From DASRIA01 sp038203635 (GTDB lineage Bacteria > Actinomycetota > Thermoleophilia > Solirubrobacterales > JBBDJG01), in NCBI GenBank assembly GCA_038203635.1, contig JBBRDT010000030.1, positions 1 to 36,704 of the forward strand: a DNA stretch of 36,704 bases, read 5' to 3'. Under the pieces are notes generated by a model. That model had not been told where the DNA came from. It was given only the letters and a program-made list of their open reading frames with translations, and ran no database searches. Shown here piece after piece: positions 1 to 7,419 of this stretch; position 1 is the stretch's first letter, and each line of letters starts with the position of its first letter. The position numbers were made by a program, and so were the translations under genes.

Positions 1-1
1 T

Positions 2-427
2 AACCGCGCCACCGTGCCAAACTCCATCCAACCCCCTACTATCCTCGCCGCCGCGCGGGTCCGGGGGGGGGCGGGGGGGGGCGCCCCCGCGACGCGCACG
101 CTGGGCGTCTGGCAGGGATCGGCCGCCGCGCAGGCCGTGGAGATGGCTCCACGCGGGGTGACGGTCGTGTCGGCGCTGCACACCGTCAGCGCAGCCGCCC
201 TCTCCGATCCTTCCATCGCGATGGACGAGGACGTGCTGATGGCGGGCGACGACCGCAAGGCCAAGGACGACGTCGCGGAGCTGATCAGGCGCATTCCCGG
301 CCTGCGCCCGGTCGACTGCGGGGACCTGGAGATCTCCCGCGTCGTCGAACAGCTGACCGCGATGCTGATCTCCATCAACAAGCGCCACAAGATCAAACAC
401 TCCGGTATCCGCATCACGGGCGTTTGA
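2..427 (+). CDS. F420-dependent NADP reductase, C-terminal part (partial at the window edge)
   Basis: Probable F420H2:NADP+ oxidoreductase (Fno/NpdG type), which moves hydride between F420 and NADP in the cytoplasm. The reading frame is open from the window edge, so the N-terminal Rossmann domain is missing. The C-terminal domain is convincing from about position 105: TLGVWQGSAA, then VVSALHTVSAA, then a DEDVLMAGDD segment, IPGLRPVDCG and a conserved-looking end ISINKRHKIKHSGIRITG. The first 30 codons read poorly and include two runs of eight or more G, so a sequencing or contig-end error is possible there. The stop overlaps the TTG start of cofD by 4 bp, so the gene is coupled to F420 biosynthesis. 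A GTG at 14 is in frame but is unlikely to be a real start. Confidence 0.72.
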   Translation, partial: NRATVPNSIQPPTILAAARVRGGAGGGAPATRTLGVWQGSAAAQAVEMAPRGVTVVSALHTVSAAALSDPSIAMDEDVLMAGDDRKAKDDVAELIRRIPGLRPVDCGDLEISRVVEQLTAMLISINKRHKIKHSGIRITGV

Positions 428-1350
428 TCGCCTTGCTCTCTGGAGGAACCGGCGGCGCAAAGCTCGCGCGCGGCCTGCTGGACGAGCTGGGGCCGGACCA
501 GCTGGCCGTGATCGCCAACACCGGTGACGACATCGCGGCGTTCGGCCTGCACGTGTCCCCGGACCCCGACCTGATCACCTACTGGCTCGCCGGTGTGATC
601 GACGAGCAGCGCGGCTACGGCGTGGTGAACGAGACCGAGCGCGTCTTCGAACGCGTGGTCGAGCTTGGGGGCGCGAGCTGGTTCAGGCTCGGCGACGCGG
701 ACCTCGCGACGTGTCTGCTGCGCACGCAGATGCTCCACGACGGCGCGCGCCTGACCGAAGTCGCACGCGCACTAGCGGAGGCGCACGGCGTGCCCGCCGC
801 CGTGCTGCCGATGTCCGACGAGCCGGTGCAAACCCACGTGCGCACCGAGGGCGAGTGGCGCCACTTCCAGGAGTACCTGATCCTTCAGCACTGCGAGCCG
901 CCGCTCGAGGGCGTCGACTTCCGCGGAGCCGAGCAGGCGCGGATCACCGCCGAGGTCGGCGTGGTCCTCCGTGACGCCGAGGCCATCCTGATCGGGCCCT
1001 CCAACCCGATCGCGAGCATCGGCCCGATGCTGGCCGTCCCGGGGATGCGCGAGGCGCTCGCCGGCGCCACGGCGCCGGTCGTCGCAGTCAGCCCCCTGGT
1101 TGCGGGCCGCTCGCTGAAGGGGCCCACCGAGGAGTTCATGCGCTGGGCGGGCCTGACGGTGGACGACGGCGGGGTGGCCGCCGCGTACGCCGGCCTCGCG
1201 CAAGGGATGGTCGTCGACCGCGGGACGCCCACCGGGCCGCCGTCCGGCGCGGGGATCGTCCTGCACCAGACCGACACCGCGATGGACGGCCCCGAGGGCC
1301 GCCGCCGGCTCGCCCGCGAGACTCTCGACTTCGCCTCCACCCTGGCATAG
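424..1350 (+). CDS. cofD: 2-phospho-L-lactate (phosphoenolpyruvate) transferase CofD/FbiA
   Basis: Joins the activated three-carbon unit made by CofC (lactyl-2- or enolpyruvyl-diphospho-5'-guanosine) to the deazaflavin Fo, giving F420-0 or dehydro-F420-0. The protein of 308 aa has the family start LLSGGTGGAKLARGL, the NTGDD motif that contacts nucleotide and metal (residues about 32-36), SPDPDLITYWLAG, and the IGPSNPIASIGPML segment near residue 190. Length is normal. The start is TTG at 424, overlapping the preceding stop, and the protein begins directly at the first beta strand, so no other start fits. In actinobacteria the substrate is thought to be the PEP-derived one, which is family knowledge. 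It is the first complete gene of the cofD-cofC-cofE cluster. Confidence 0.95.
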   Translation: MIALLSGGTGGAKLARGLLDELGPDQLAVIANTGDDIAAFGLHVSPDPDLITYWLAGVIDEQRGYGVVNETERVFERVVELGGASWFRLGDADLATCLLRTQMLHDGARLTEVARALAEAHGVPAAVLPMSDEPVQTHVRTEGEWRHFQEYLILQHCEPPLEGVDFRGAEQARITAEVGVVLRDAEAILIGPSNPIASIGPMLAVPGMREALAGATAPVVAVSPLVAGRSLKGPTEEFMRWAGLTVDDGGVAAAYAGLAQGMVVDRGTPTGPPSGAGIVLHQTDTAMDGPEGRRRLARETLDFASTLA

Positions 1351-1353
1351 GGT
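1348..1353 (+). promoter_or_regulatory. -10-like hexamer TAGGGT before cofC
   Basis: TAGGGT overlaps the cofD stop codon and lies 10 nt before the GTG start of cofC. No Shine-Dalgarno sequence is visible. The same hexamer at a similar distance precedes sucC (31665-31670), and related TAnnnT hexamers precede many starts here. Read as a possible internal promoter giving a leaderless or nearly leaderless cofC transcript. Confidence 0.4.
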
Positions 1354-1363
1354 TCCGCCGGCC

Positions 1364-2032
1364 GTGGCCACCGCAGCGATCCTGCCCGTGAAGCGATTCG
1401 ACCAGGCCAAGCAGCGGCTCGGGGAGACGCTCGGGGCCTCCACGCGCGCGGCGCTCGCGGCGGCGATGTTCGCGGACGTGCTGGCTCAGATCCAGCGGGC
1501 TCCCGCCCTCGACGCCGTCCTGGTCGTCTCCGGCGAGCCCAGCGTGCAGAAGCTCGCCGGCGAGGCGGGCGCCACCGTGATCGACGACTCCGCCGACCAG
1601 GGACAGTCACACGCCGCGCTTGCCGGCCTGGTGCGAGCGGCGGCGAAAGGCTTCGAGCAGGCACTGCTGGTCCCTGGCGACTGCCCGCTGGTGGACCCCG
1701 CCGAGGTCGACCTGCTCGTGCGCGGCTCTTCCAGCGGAGGAATCGTGATCGTGCCCGACCGCCACGACACCGGCACCAACGCGCTCCTGCTCGACCCGTT
1801 CGGCCCGTTCGAGCCGAGGTTCGGCCCGGGCTCGCTGGCGCGCCACGTGGGGCAGGCGCAGGACAAGGGGCTGGAGCACGTCGTCACCACGGTTCCTTCC
1901 CTCGGCCTCGACGTCGACACCGGCGACGATCTCGAGCAACTCATCCGCGCGCTCGACGAGGTCCACGGACGGGCATCGCGCACGCGCGGAGTGCTCAGTC
2001 AGATCGGCCGCATCAGCACCGCCGCGGCTTGA
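1364..2032 (+). CDS. cofC: 2-phospholactate/phosphoenolpyruvate guanylyltransferase CofC/FbiD
   Basis: Uses GTP to activate 2-phospholactate, or PEP in actinobacteria, for CofD. The protein of 222 aa has the nucleotidyltransferase start AAILPVKRFDQAKQRL with the Lys expected to contact GTP, then VVSGEP, DQGQSHAALAGLV, the metal-binding segment LLVPGDCPLVDP (about residues 101-112), IVPDRHDTGTNALLL and the late DVDTGDDL. All of these are family landmarks. The start is GTG at 1364, 13 nt after cofD. The last codons overlap the TTG start of cofE by 4 bp. The C-terminal 20 residues past the fold are probably a loose tail. Confidence 0.94.
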   Translation: MATAAILPVKRFDQAKQRLGETLGASTRAALAAAMFADVLAQIQRAPALDAVLVVSGEPSVQKLAGEAGATVIDDSADQGQSHAALAGLVRAAAKGFEQALLVPGDCPLVDPAEVDLLVRGSSSGGIVIVPDRHDTGTNALLLDPFGPFEPRFGPGSLARHVGQAQDKGLEHVVTTVPSLGLDVDTGDDLEQLIRALDEVHGRASRTRGVLSQIGRISTAAA

Positions 2033-2778
2033 GCGTCCTGTCCGCACAGGTCGTGCCGGGCATGCCGGAGGTGCCCCCCGGAGCCGACCTCGCCGAGTTG
2101 ATCGTGGACGTCGCCGCGAGTGCGGGCGTGGCAATCGGCCGGGGCGACGTGCTGATCCTCAGCCAGAAGCTCGTTTCGAAGGCAGAGGGCCGGCTGATCG
2201 TGCTGGACGACGTCCAGCCCTCCGTCCGCGCGCGGCAGATGGCGGACCGCCTCAACAAGGACCCGCGCATGATGCAGGTGGTGCTCGACGAGAGCATCGA
2301 GGTGCTGCGCGCCGAGCGCGGAGTGCTGATCACACGGACGCGCCACGGACTCGTGTGCGCGAATGCGGGCGTGGACCAGTCGAACGTGCCGGGAGACGAC
2401 ATCGTCTGCCTGCTCCCACTCGACCCCGACGGCTCGGCCAGGACGGTGCGGGCCCGGCTCGGCAACGGTGCCGCGGTCGTGATCGCCGACAGCTTCGGCC
2501 GGGCGTGGCGGCTCGGGCAGGCCGACGTGGCGATCGGGTGCGCCGGGCTCGCGCCACTCGACGACCGGCGCGGAACGAAGGACGCTGAGGGCCGCGAGCT
2601 GACGGCCACCATGGACGCAGTCGCAGACCAGGCGGCCTCGGCGGCTGCGCTCGTGCGCGACAAGGCGGGCCGCGAGGGCGTCGTCGTCGTGCGAGGGCTG
2701 GAGCGCTACGTGACCGTCGACGACGGCCCGGGTGCGGCCGCGATCATCCGCCCGCAGGAGGAAGACCTCTTCCCCTGA
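2029..2778 (+). CDS. cofE: Coenzyme F420:L-glutamate ligase CofE (FbiB N-terminal domain only)
   Basis: Adds gamma-linked glutamates to F420-0 with GTP. The protein of 249 aa matches the CofE fold throughout: GRGDVLILSQKLVSKAEGR, the acidic/Arg region DRLNKDPRMMQVVLDES, RHGLVCANAGVDQSN, ADSFGRAWRLGQADVAIGCAG and TMDAVADQAASAA. It ends at the end of the ligase domain. Mycobacterial FbiB is about 450 aa and carries a C-terminal FMN domain that reduces dehydro-F420-0; that domain is absent here, and no separate copy is visible in the window. The TTG start overlaps the cofC stop by 4 bp. It ends 21 bp before the convergent alcohol dehydrogenase gene. Confidence 0.94.
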   Translation: MSVLSAQVVPGMPEVPPGADLAELIVDVAASAGVAIGRGDVLILSQKLVSKAEGRLIVLDDVQPSVRARQMADRLNKDPRMMQVVLDESIEVLRAERGVLITRTRHGLVCANAGVDQSNVPGDDIVCLLPLDPDGSARTVRARLGNGAAVVIADSFGRAWRLGQADVAIGCAGLAPLDDRRGTKDAEGRELTATMDAVADQAASAAALVRDKAGREGVVVVRGLERYVTVDDGPGAAAIIRPQEEDLFP

Positions 2779-2799
2779 CCGCCCGTACTTCGTGGGGGC

Positions 2800-3795
2800 T
2801 CAGGGGACGAGCACCGCGGCGCCGCGCAGACCGCCCGACTTCAAGCGCAACAGCGCCTCGTTCGCATCGTCCAGCGCGAACTGCTCGACCTCGGTGCGCA
2901 CCGACATGCGCGCGGCGAGCTCCAGGAACTCGCGCCCGTCCGCGCGCGTGAGGTTCGCCACGCTGCGCACGACGCGCTCACCCCACAACAGGTCATACGG
3001 CAGCTCGGGGATCGGGCTCATGTGGATCCCGGCGCACACGACCACGCCCCCCTTGCGCACCGCGCGCAGCGCGACCGGCACCAGCGATCCCGCGGGCGCG
3101 AAGATGATCGCGCTGTCGAGCGTCACGGGCGGCGCGTCGTCGGGACCGCCGGCCCACCTCGCGCCCAGCTCGCGCGCGAACGCCTGACCGCCCTCCCCGC
3201 GCGTGCACACGTACACCTCCTGGCCGAGGTGCCGCGCAACCTGGATCACGATGTGCGCCGATGCGCCGAACCCGTACAGACCAAGCCTTGGAACGGGCTC
3301 CAGCGGCTCGACGTGCGCGAGCCGCAGCGCCCGGTATCCGATCAGCCCCGCGCACAAGAGCGGCGCGGCCTGCACGTCCGGGTACCCGTGCGGCAGCCGC
3401 AGCGTGAAGTCGGCGCGCGCGACCGCGTACTCGGCATAACCGCCGTCGCGCTGGTAGCCCGTGAACGTCGGCGCATCGCACAGGTTCTCCCAGCCACCGC
3501 GGCAATAGGCGCACGTGCCGTCCGTGCCCCCCAGCCATGGCACGCCCACGCGATCGCCGGGTGCGAACCCCGTCACGCCCTCCCCCACGCGCTCGACCGA
3601 GCCGGCGATCTGATGGCCCAGGACCAGCGGCAGCTTGGGGTCGGCCAGCTCTCCCTCGACCACATGCAGATCGGTGCGGCACACGCCGTTGGCGAGGACC
3701 CGGATCAGCAACTCGCCCGCCCCCGGTTCGGGAACCCGGACGTCCCGCAGCGCCAGCGGCCGGGTCTCCACCGGCGCCGGCGCTGTGAGGACCAT
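2800..3795 (-). CDS. Zinc-binding alcohol dehydrogenase, AdhP/AdhA-like MDR family
   Basis: Medium-chain NAD(P)-dependent alcohol dehydrogenase of 331 aa. The GroES-like half carries the catalytic-zinc Cys in NGVCRTDLHVVEGEL, the His in GHQIAGSVERVGEGV and a Cys in APLLCAGLIGYRAL. The coenzyme half has LGLYGFGASAHIVIQVARHLG with a modified GxGxxA turn. The structural-zinc lobe reads TDGTCAYCRGGWENLC, so the first of the usual four Cys is Asp. GHQ replaces the usual GHE after the catalytic His. The substrate is unknown. It starts 5 bp after the fbiC stop and is probably its operon partner, though no role in F420 synthesis follows from the sequence. Confidence 0.85.
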   Translation of the reverse strand: MVLTAPAPVETRPLALRDVRVPEPGAGELLIRVLANGVCRTDLHVVEGELADPKLPLVLGHQIAGSVERVGEGVTGFAPGDRVGVPWLGGTDGTCAYCRGGWENLCDAPTFTGYQRDGGYAEYAVARADFTLRLPHGYPDVQAAPLLCAGLIGYRALRLAHVEPLEPVPRLGLYGFGASAHIVIQVARHLGQEVYVCTRGEGGQAFARELGARWAGGPDDAPPVTLDSAIIFAPAGSLVPVALRAVRKGGVVVCAGIHMSPIPELPYDLLWGERVVRSVANLTRADGREFLELAARMSVRTEVEQFALDDANEALLRLKSGGLRGAAVLVP

Positions 3796-3800
3796 CGCTC

Positions 3801-6041
3801 TCAGTAGGTCTCGATGATGTTGTAGAGCGTGTCGCGCTGCGCGGGCTGCCGGCCGCCCTGCCGCGCCGCTTCGATCAGCTGCTCGGGAGTCAGCAGGACT
3901 CCGTGATAGGAGCCGGCCATGCGCGAGATCGACTCCTCCATCAGCGTCCCGCCGAGGTCGTTCACCCCCCAGCGCAGTGCCTCGGTCGCCGCGTCGAGTC
4001 CCATCTTCACCCAGCTCGCCTGCAGGTTCGTGACGGTCTCACCGAGCGCCAGCCGGAACACGGCCGTGTGCTTGAGGTTCTCATCGCGCGAGATCTCCTC
4101 GATGCCGTGGGTGCGGCCCAGCATCGTATGGAATGGGATGAAGCTGAGCGGCACGAACTCCGTGAAGCCGCCCGTGCGCTCCTGCAGCTCGCGCACCACG
4201 CGCATGTGCTCGGCCAGCTCCCACGGCTCCTCGATGTGCCCGAACATCACCGTGACCGTCGAGCGCAGGCCGGTGCGGTGCGAGGCCTCGATGATCTCGA
4301 CCCAGCGATCCACCGGCAGCTTGTTCGGGGAGATCCGCTGGCGAACCCCGTCGTGCAGCACCTCGGCGGCGGTGCCCGGAGTCGACCCGAGCCCGCATTC
4401 GACGAGATACTCGAACACCTCCTCGGGACGCTTGCCCGACCGCTCGCACATGAAGTGCACCTCCATCGGGGAGTACGCGTGCAGGTGCAGCTCGGGCGCC
4501 ACCTCCTTCGCGAGCCGCAGCCACCGGCCGTAGTGCTCGAGCGTGTAGTCGGGGTGGATGCCGCCCTGCATGCAGATCTCCGTCACGCCGAACTCGACCG
4601 CGTCGCGGATCTTCGCGGCGAAGTCCTCCTCCTCGACGAGGTACGCGTCGGGCGAGCGCTTGCCCTGGCCGAAGCCGCAGAACGCGCACCCCACCTGGCA
4701 GACGTTCGTGAAGTTGATGTTGCGGTTCACGACGAAGGTCGCGGTGTCGCCCGCGAGGCGCGCGCGCAGCTCGTCCGCGGCCGAGCGCATGTCCTCGATC
4801 ACCTCGGGCCGGCGCTCGGCGAACAGCGCGGTCAGCTCCGTCTGCGTCAGCGCGATGCCGTCGCGCGCACGCTCGATCGCCCCCGCCGCGAGGTCGGATC
4901 GGATCGGCACGTCCTGCCGGCGCCCGGAGCCGCGCCGCGGGATGAACGACCAGTACTTGAGCTTGATCGTGTCGAGCACGCCCTGCGCGACCCACTCGGG
5001 ATCGATGTACTGCGGATACACACACAGCCGCTCGGTGAGCGCGTAGCCCTGCGGCTGCAGCAGCTTGCGCACCTGGTGCGGGCTGGGGAACGGATGCTCG
5101 GGCGAGATGTGGTCGCCGTTCGCCGACAGGCCTCCGAGATCGGTCGCGCCGGCGCCGACGAGATCGAGCCACCAGTCCGAGAGGTTGGGCGGTATCTGCA
5201 CCCCGACGTCCGGCATCAGCTCGCGGCAGCGGTGCACGAGCCGCTCGATGTCGGCGACCGTGATCGGGTTCGCCCATTCGGGCAGCGGCTGCTCACCGGT
5301 GACCACCGTTTCACGGGGGGTTTCACCCCCCTCGCCGGCTTCGCCGGCTCCCCCCACGTTGCCGTTCCACCGGCGTTTCGCAGCGTCGTCGGCGATGTCC
5401 GCCACCTCCTGACCGTGGTAGCGCGGGTGCGGCACGAAGTTCTGCAGGATCACCTCCTGAAGGTGGCCGTGCCGGCGATGCACTTCGGCCAGCGCCTCGA
5501 GCGAGGCCATGCGCTCGTCCTCCGTCTCGCCGATGCCGACGAGGATGCCGCTCGTGAACGGGATGCGCAGCTCTCCCGCCGCCTCGATCGTTGCGAGCCG
5601 CTGCGCCGGGTGCTTGGTGGGCGAGCCCGCATGGACGGTGTCCATCAGCCGCTCCGACACCGATTCCAGCATCAGGCCCATCGACGCGTTCACCTCGCGG
5701 AGCCGCGCGAGGTCGGCGCGGTCGAGCACGCCGAGGTTCGAGTGCGGTAGCAGGCCGCGCTCGAGGCCACGCTCGCAGGCCCACACGACGTACGCGGTGA
5801 AGTCCTCGTGGCCGTACTCCTGCAGGCGCTCCGCAACCTCGGCGTTCACCTCGGGGCGCTCCCCGGTCAGCACGAGCAGCTCCTTGCAGCCGCGGCGCGC
5901 GGCGTCGTCGAGCATGCGCTCCACCTCGTCCGGCGCGTGCAGATGGGGCCGGTGCGTCGCGAACGCGCAGTACTTGCAGTAGCACTGGCAGGTGCGTGAC
6001 AGCGAGAGCGTGAAGTTGCGCGAGAAGGTGACGCGTCTCAC
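3801..6041 (-). CDS. fbiC: 7,8-didemethyl-8-hydroxy-5-deazariboflavin (Fo) synthase, fused CofG-CofH (FbiC)
   Basis: Makes Fo, the F420 chromophore, from tyrosine and the ribityl-uracil intermediate of riboflavin synthesis using two radical SAM centres. The CofG half has the cluster motif C18-x3-C22-x2-C25, and the CofH half has C448-x3-C452-x2-C455 in NVCQVGCAFCGFG. The order CofG then CofH matches actinobacterial FbiC, although 746 aa is shorter than the mycobacterial protein of about 850 aa. The GTG start at 6041 has no Shine-Dalgarno sequence, and TAGACT lies 10 nt upstream. Residues 230-243 (Gly/Ala/Glu rich, ending TPR) are an insertion in a CofG loop between NFVPHPRYHG and LPEWANPI. 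They are encoded by a palindromic repeat also found in the mutase gene. The CofC-D-E genes lie on the opposite strand nearby. Confidence 0.96.
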   Translation of the reverse strand: MRRVTFSRNFTLSLSRTCQCYCKYCAFATHRPHLHAPDEVERMLDDAARRGCKELLVLTGERPEVNAEVAERLQEYGHEDFTAYVVWACERGLERGLLPHSNLGVLDRADLARLREVNASMGLMLESVSERLMDTVHAGSPTKHPAQRLATIEAAGELRIPFTSGILVGIGETEDERMASLEALAEVHRRHGHLQEVILQNFVPHPRYHGQEVADIADDAAKRRWNGNVGGAGEAGEGGETPRETVVTGEQPLPEWANPITVADIERLVHRCRELMPDVGVQIPPNLSDWWLDLVGAGATDLGGLSANGDHISPEHPFPSPHQVRKLLQPQGYALTERLCVYPQYIDPEWVAQGVLDTIKLKYWSFIPRRGSGRRQDVPIRSDLAAGAIERARDGIALTQTELTALFAERRPEVIEDMRSAADELRARLAGDTATFVVNRNINFTNVCQVGCAFCGFGQGKRSPDAYLVEEEDFAAKIRDAVEFGVTEICMQGGIHPDYTLEHYGRWLRLAKEVAPELHLHAYSPMEVHFMCERSGKRPEEVFEYLVECGLGSTPGTAAEVLHDGVRQRISPNKLPVDRWVEIIEASHRTGLRSTVTVMFGHIEEPWELAEHMRVVRELQERTGGFTEFVPLSFIPFHTMLGRTHGIEEISRDENLKHTAVFRLALGETVTNLQASWVKMGLDAATEALRWGVNDLGGTLMEESISRMAGSYHGVLLTPEQLIEAARQGGRQPAQRDTLYNIIETY
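5313..5354 (-). repeat. Double-hairpin palindromic element, copy A, inside fbiC
   Basis: Read on the - strand: GGGGGAG, then a hairpin GCCGGC-gaa-GCCGGC, then GAGGGGGG-tgaaa-CCCCCCGT. It matches the copy at 17768-17809 at 38 of 42 positions and is in the same reading frame (ending xPR), which adds 14 residues to FbiC. The four differences are all single substitutions, and two lie in hairpin loops. Confidence 0.82.
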
Positions 6042-6051
6042 GGTCGCAGGG

Positions 6052-6057
6052 AGTCTA
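6052..6057 (-). promoter_or_regulatory. -10-like hexamer TAGACT before fbiC
   Basis: On the - strand TAGACT lies 10 nt before the GTG start of fbiC, and no ribosome-binding sequence intervenes. The same hexamer precedes moaA at 7 nt. Candidate promoter for a leaderless fbiC-adh transcript. Confidence 0.45.
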
Positions 6058-6067
6058 GTGGCAAGAA

Positions 6068-6093
6068 AAGGGGCGGCCCGTGAGCCGCCCCTT
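6068..6093 (-). terminator. Intrinsic terminator after the aquaporin gene
   Basis: Perfect 10-bp stem AAGGGGCGGC / GCCGCCCCTT with a 6-nt loop. On the - strand it is followed by TTCTT, making a T-rich run, and it lies 24 bp past the aquaporin stop. It separates aquaporin from fbiC, which are transcribed in the same direction. Confidence 0.8.
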
Positions 6094-6116
6094 CGAATTC
6101 GCTATGGCCGTCCGCC

Positions 6117-6899
6117 CTACCTGGGCGGGTTGACGTCCTGGCGCAGGCCCTTGGGGCCTGTCTCGGGTGTCGCCGCGCGGGGTGACGGCCCCTCGACGAA
6201 CAGGTACCAGTACGTGAGTGCGGCAAGCACGCCGCCGACGATCGGCGCGAAGATGTAGAGCAAGGGCGTGTTCCACTCGCCCGACACCAACGCGGGCCCG
6301 AACCAGCGTGCCGGGTTCACGGCGGCGCCGGTCAGCGGGCCGAGGATCAGCAGGACGAATCCCAGGGTGCCGCCGATCACCAGTCCGGACCAGTCGCGCG
6401 CGGCGCGCGGGTTGACCGCGACCGCCACCACTGCCCACACCAGGAAGAATGTCCCGATCAGCTCGGCTACGAAGCCCTGGAAGTCGCCGCCGAGGATGCT
6501 CAGGTTGAGGCCGGTCGCGCCGACGTTCTGCTGGTCGGCGAGATCGTCGATCAACAGGAACTTCGTCATCAGAGCGCCGGCGACCGCGCCTGCGAGCTGC
6601 AGCAGGATGTAGATCGCTGCGTCGTTCGGGCGGATCTTGCGCAGCGCGAGCAGGGCCAGCGTCACGGCCGGGTTGACGTGCGCGCCCGAGATGCTGCCGA
6701 TCGTCATCACGATCATGAACAGGGTCAGGAAGTGGACCAGGCCGACCACGACCCAGTCGGAGCCCGTTCCCTGCGGGTTGACGAACAAGGACACCGAGAG
6801 CGTGATGGCCGTCACCAGCACGAAGGTGCCGATGAACTCCGCGACGTACGCAGCCGGTGATCGCTGTTCGATTGCAGCGTTAGCCGCTGACCGTTCCAA
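6117..6899 (-). CDS. MIP family aquaporin / aquaglyceroporin
   Basis: Membrane channel for water or small neutral solutes, 260 aa. The two half-helix signature motifs are present: SGAHVNPAVTLAL in the first half and TGAAVNPARWFGPAL in the second. Six hydrophobic segments surround them in the usual tandem-repeat layout. The second NPA is followed by Arg, the standard selectivity-filter Arg. The N-terminus is hydrophilic and the C-terminal tail is polar and Pro-rich (GPSPRAATPETGPKG). The start is TTG at 6899 with GGAGG 7 nt upstream. Water versus glycerol selectivity cannot be decided by eye. Confidence 0.93.
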   Translation of the reverse strand: MERSAANAAIEQRSPAAYVAEFIGTFVLVTAITLSVSLFVNPQGTGSDWVVVGLVHFLTLFMIVMTIGSISGAHVNPAVTLALLALRKIRPNDAAIYILLQLAGAVAGALMTKFLLIDDLADQQNVGATGLNLSILGGDFQGFVAELIGTFFLVWAVVAVAVNPRAARDWSGLVIGGTLGFVLLILGPLTGAAVNPARWFGPALVSGEWNTPLLYIFAPIVGGVLAALTYWYLFVEGPSPRAATPETGPKGLRQDVNPPR

Positions 6900-7017
6900 T
6901 GGAAGACCTCCGAATAGTTGCAGTCGGTCCTAGAGCGCCGGGAGTGTATACCGCCGATCGGCCATCCGTAACCCTTCCGCGGTAGCCCGCCACCTGCGTT
7001 TCAGCCGGTTTGCAGCC

Positions 7018-7380
7018 CTATTGCGCCCGCCGCTGGGCGAACTCGCGGCGCACGCTCTCCGACCTGCCCCACATCGGCACCACCTCGACCCGGCCCTCGC
7101 GCACCTGGCGAACCGCGAACTCGCCTCTGATCCCGGCCGAATCGAGCTGCAGGAGCACTCCGTGCACCGTCTGCGCGGAGGCAGCGTGCCCGAACTCGTG
7201 GGCGCAGCGGATCAGCCAGTGCCAGTCGTGGCGCGAGTAGCCCTGTGCGTTGCACTGCGCGAGGATCACCGCGGCCTCCACGTACCGCGTCTCGTCGGCG
7301 ATCCGCAGGTCGAGCTCGAGGTCGGTCCAGTCGCGCGGCAGCTCGTCGGTGATCTGCTTGAAGTCCGTGACCAGGGGCAC
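7018..7380 (-). CDS. Hypothetical protein, 120 aa, His/Trp-rich core
   Basis: Not recognised. The GTG start at 7380 gives VPLVTDFKQITDELP, a compact acidic beginning (DWTDLELDLRIADETRYVEAA), followed by a segment with several His, Trp and Cys (CNAQGYSRHDWHWLIRCAHEFGHAA) and an Arg-rich end. The HEFGHAA string resembles a metallopeptidase HExxH core but has Gly after Phe (HEFGH is a valid HExxH form), so a zincin-like site is possible though the protein is very small. The frame runs on upstream, but the upstream part is antisense to ygfZ and is not coding. It is divergent from ygfZ with a 39-bp gap, so the two promoters probably overlap. Confidence 0.7.
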   Translation of the reverse strand: MPLVTDFKQITDELPRDWTDLELDLRIADETRYVEAAVILAQCNAQGYSRHDWHWLIRCAHEFGHAASAQTVHGVLLQLDSAGIRGEFAVRQVREGRVEVVPMWGRSESVRREFAQRRAQ

Positions 7381-7406
7381 GGCCGAAGGGTACCCCAGCG
7401 CCTGCG

Positions 7407-7412
7407 TACCAT
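7407..7412 (+). promoter_or_regulatory. -10-like hexamer TACCAT before ygfZ
   Basis: TACCAT lies exactly 7 nt before the ATG at 7420, with no Shine-Dalgarno sequence. It fits the leaderless layout repeated in this window and supports the chosen ygfZ start over upstream in-frame codons. Confidence 0.45.
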
Positions 7413-7419
7413 TGGAACC

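Noticed and set aside
3903..5750. A 615-aa open frame on the + strand across fbiC
   Set aside because: It is antisense to the certain radical SAM gene, rich in Arg/His/Leu with no domain pattern; a GC-driven shadow frame.
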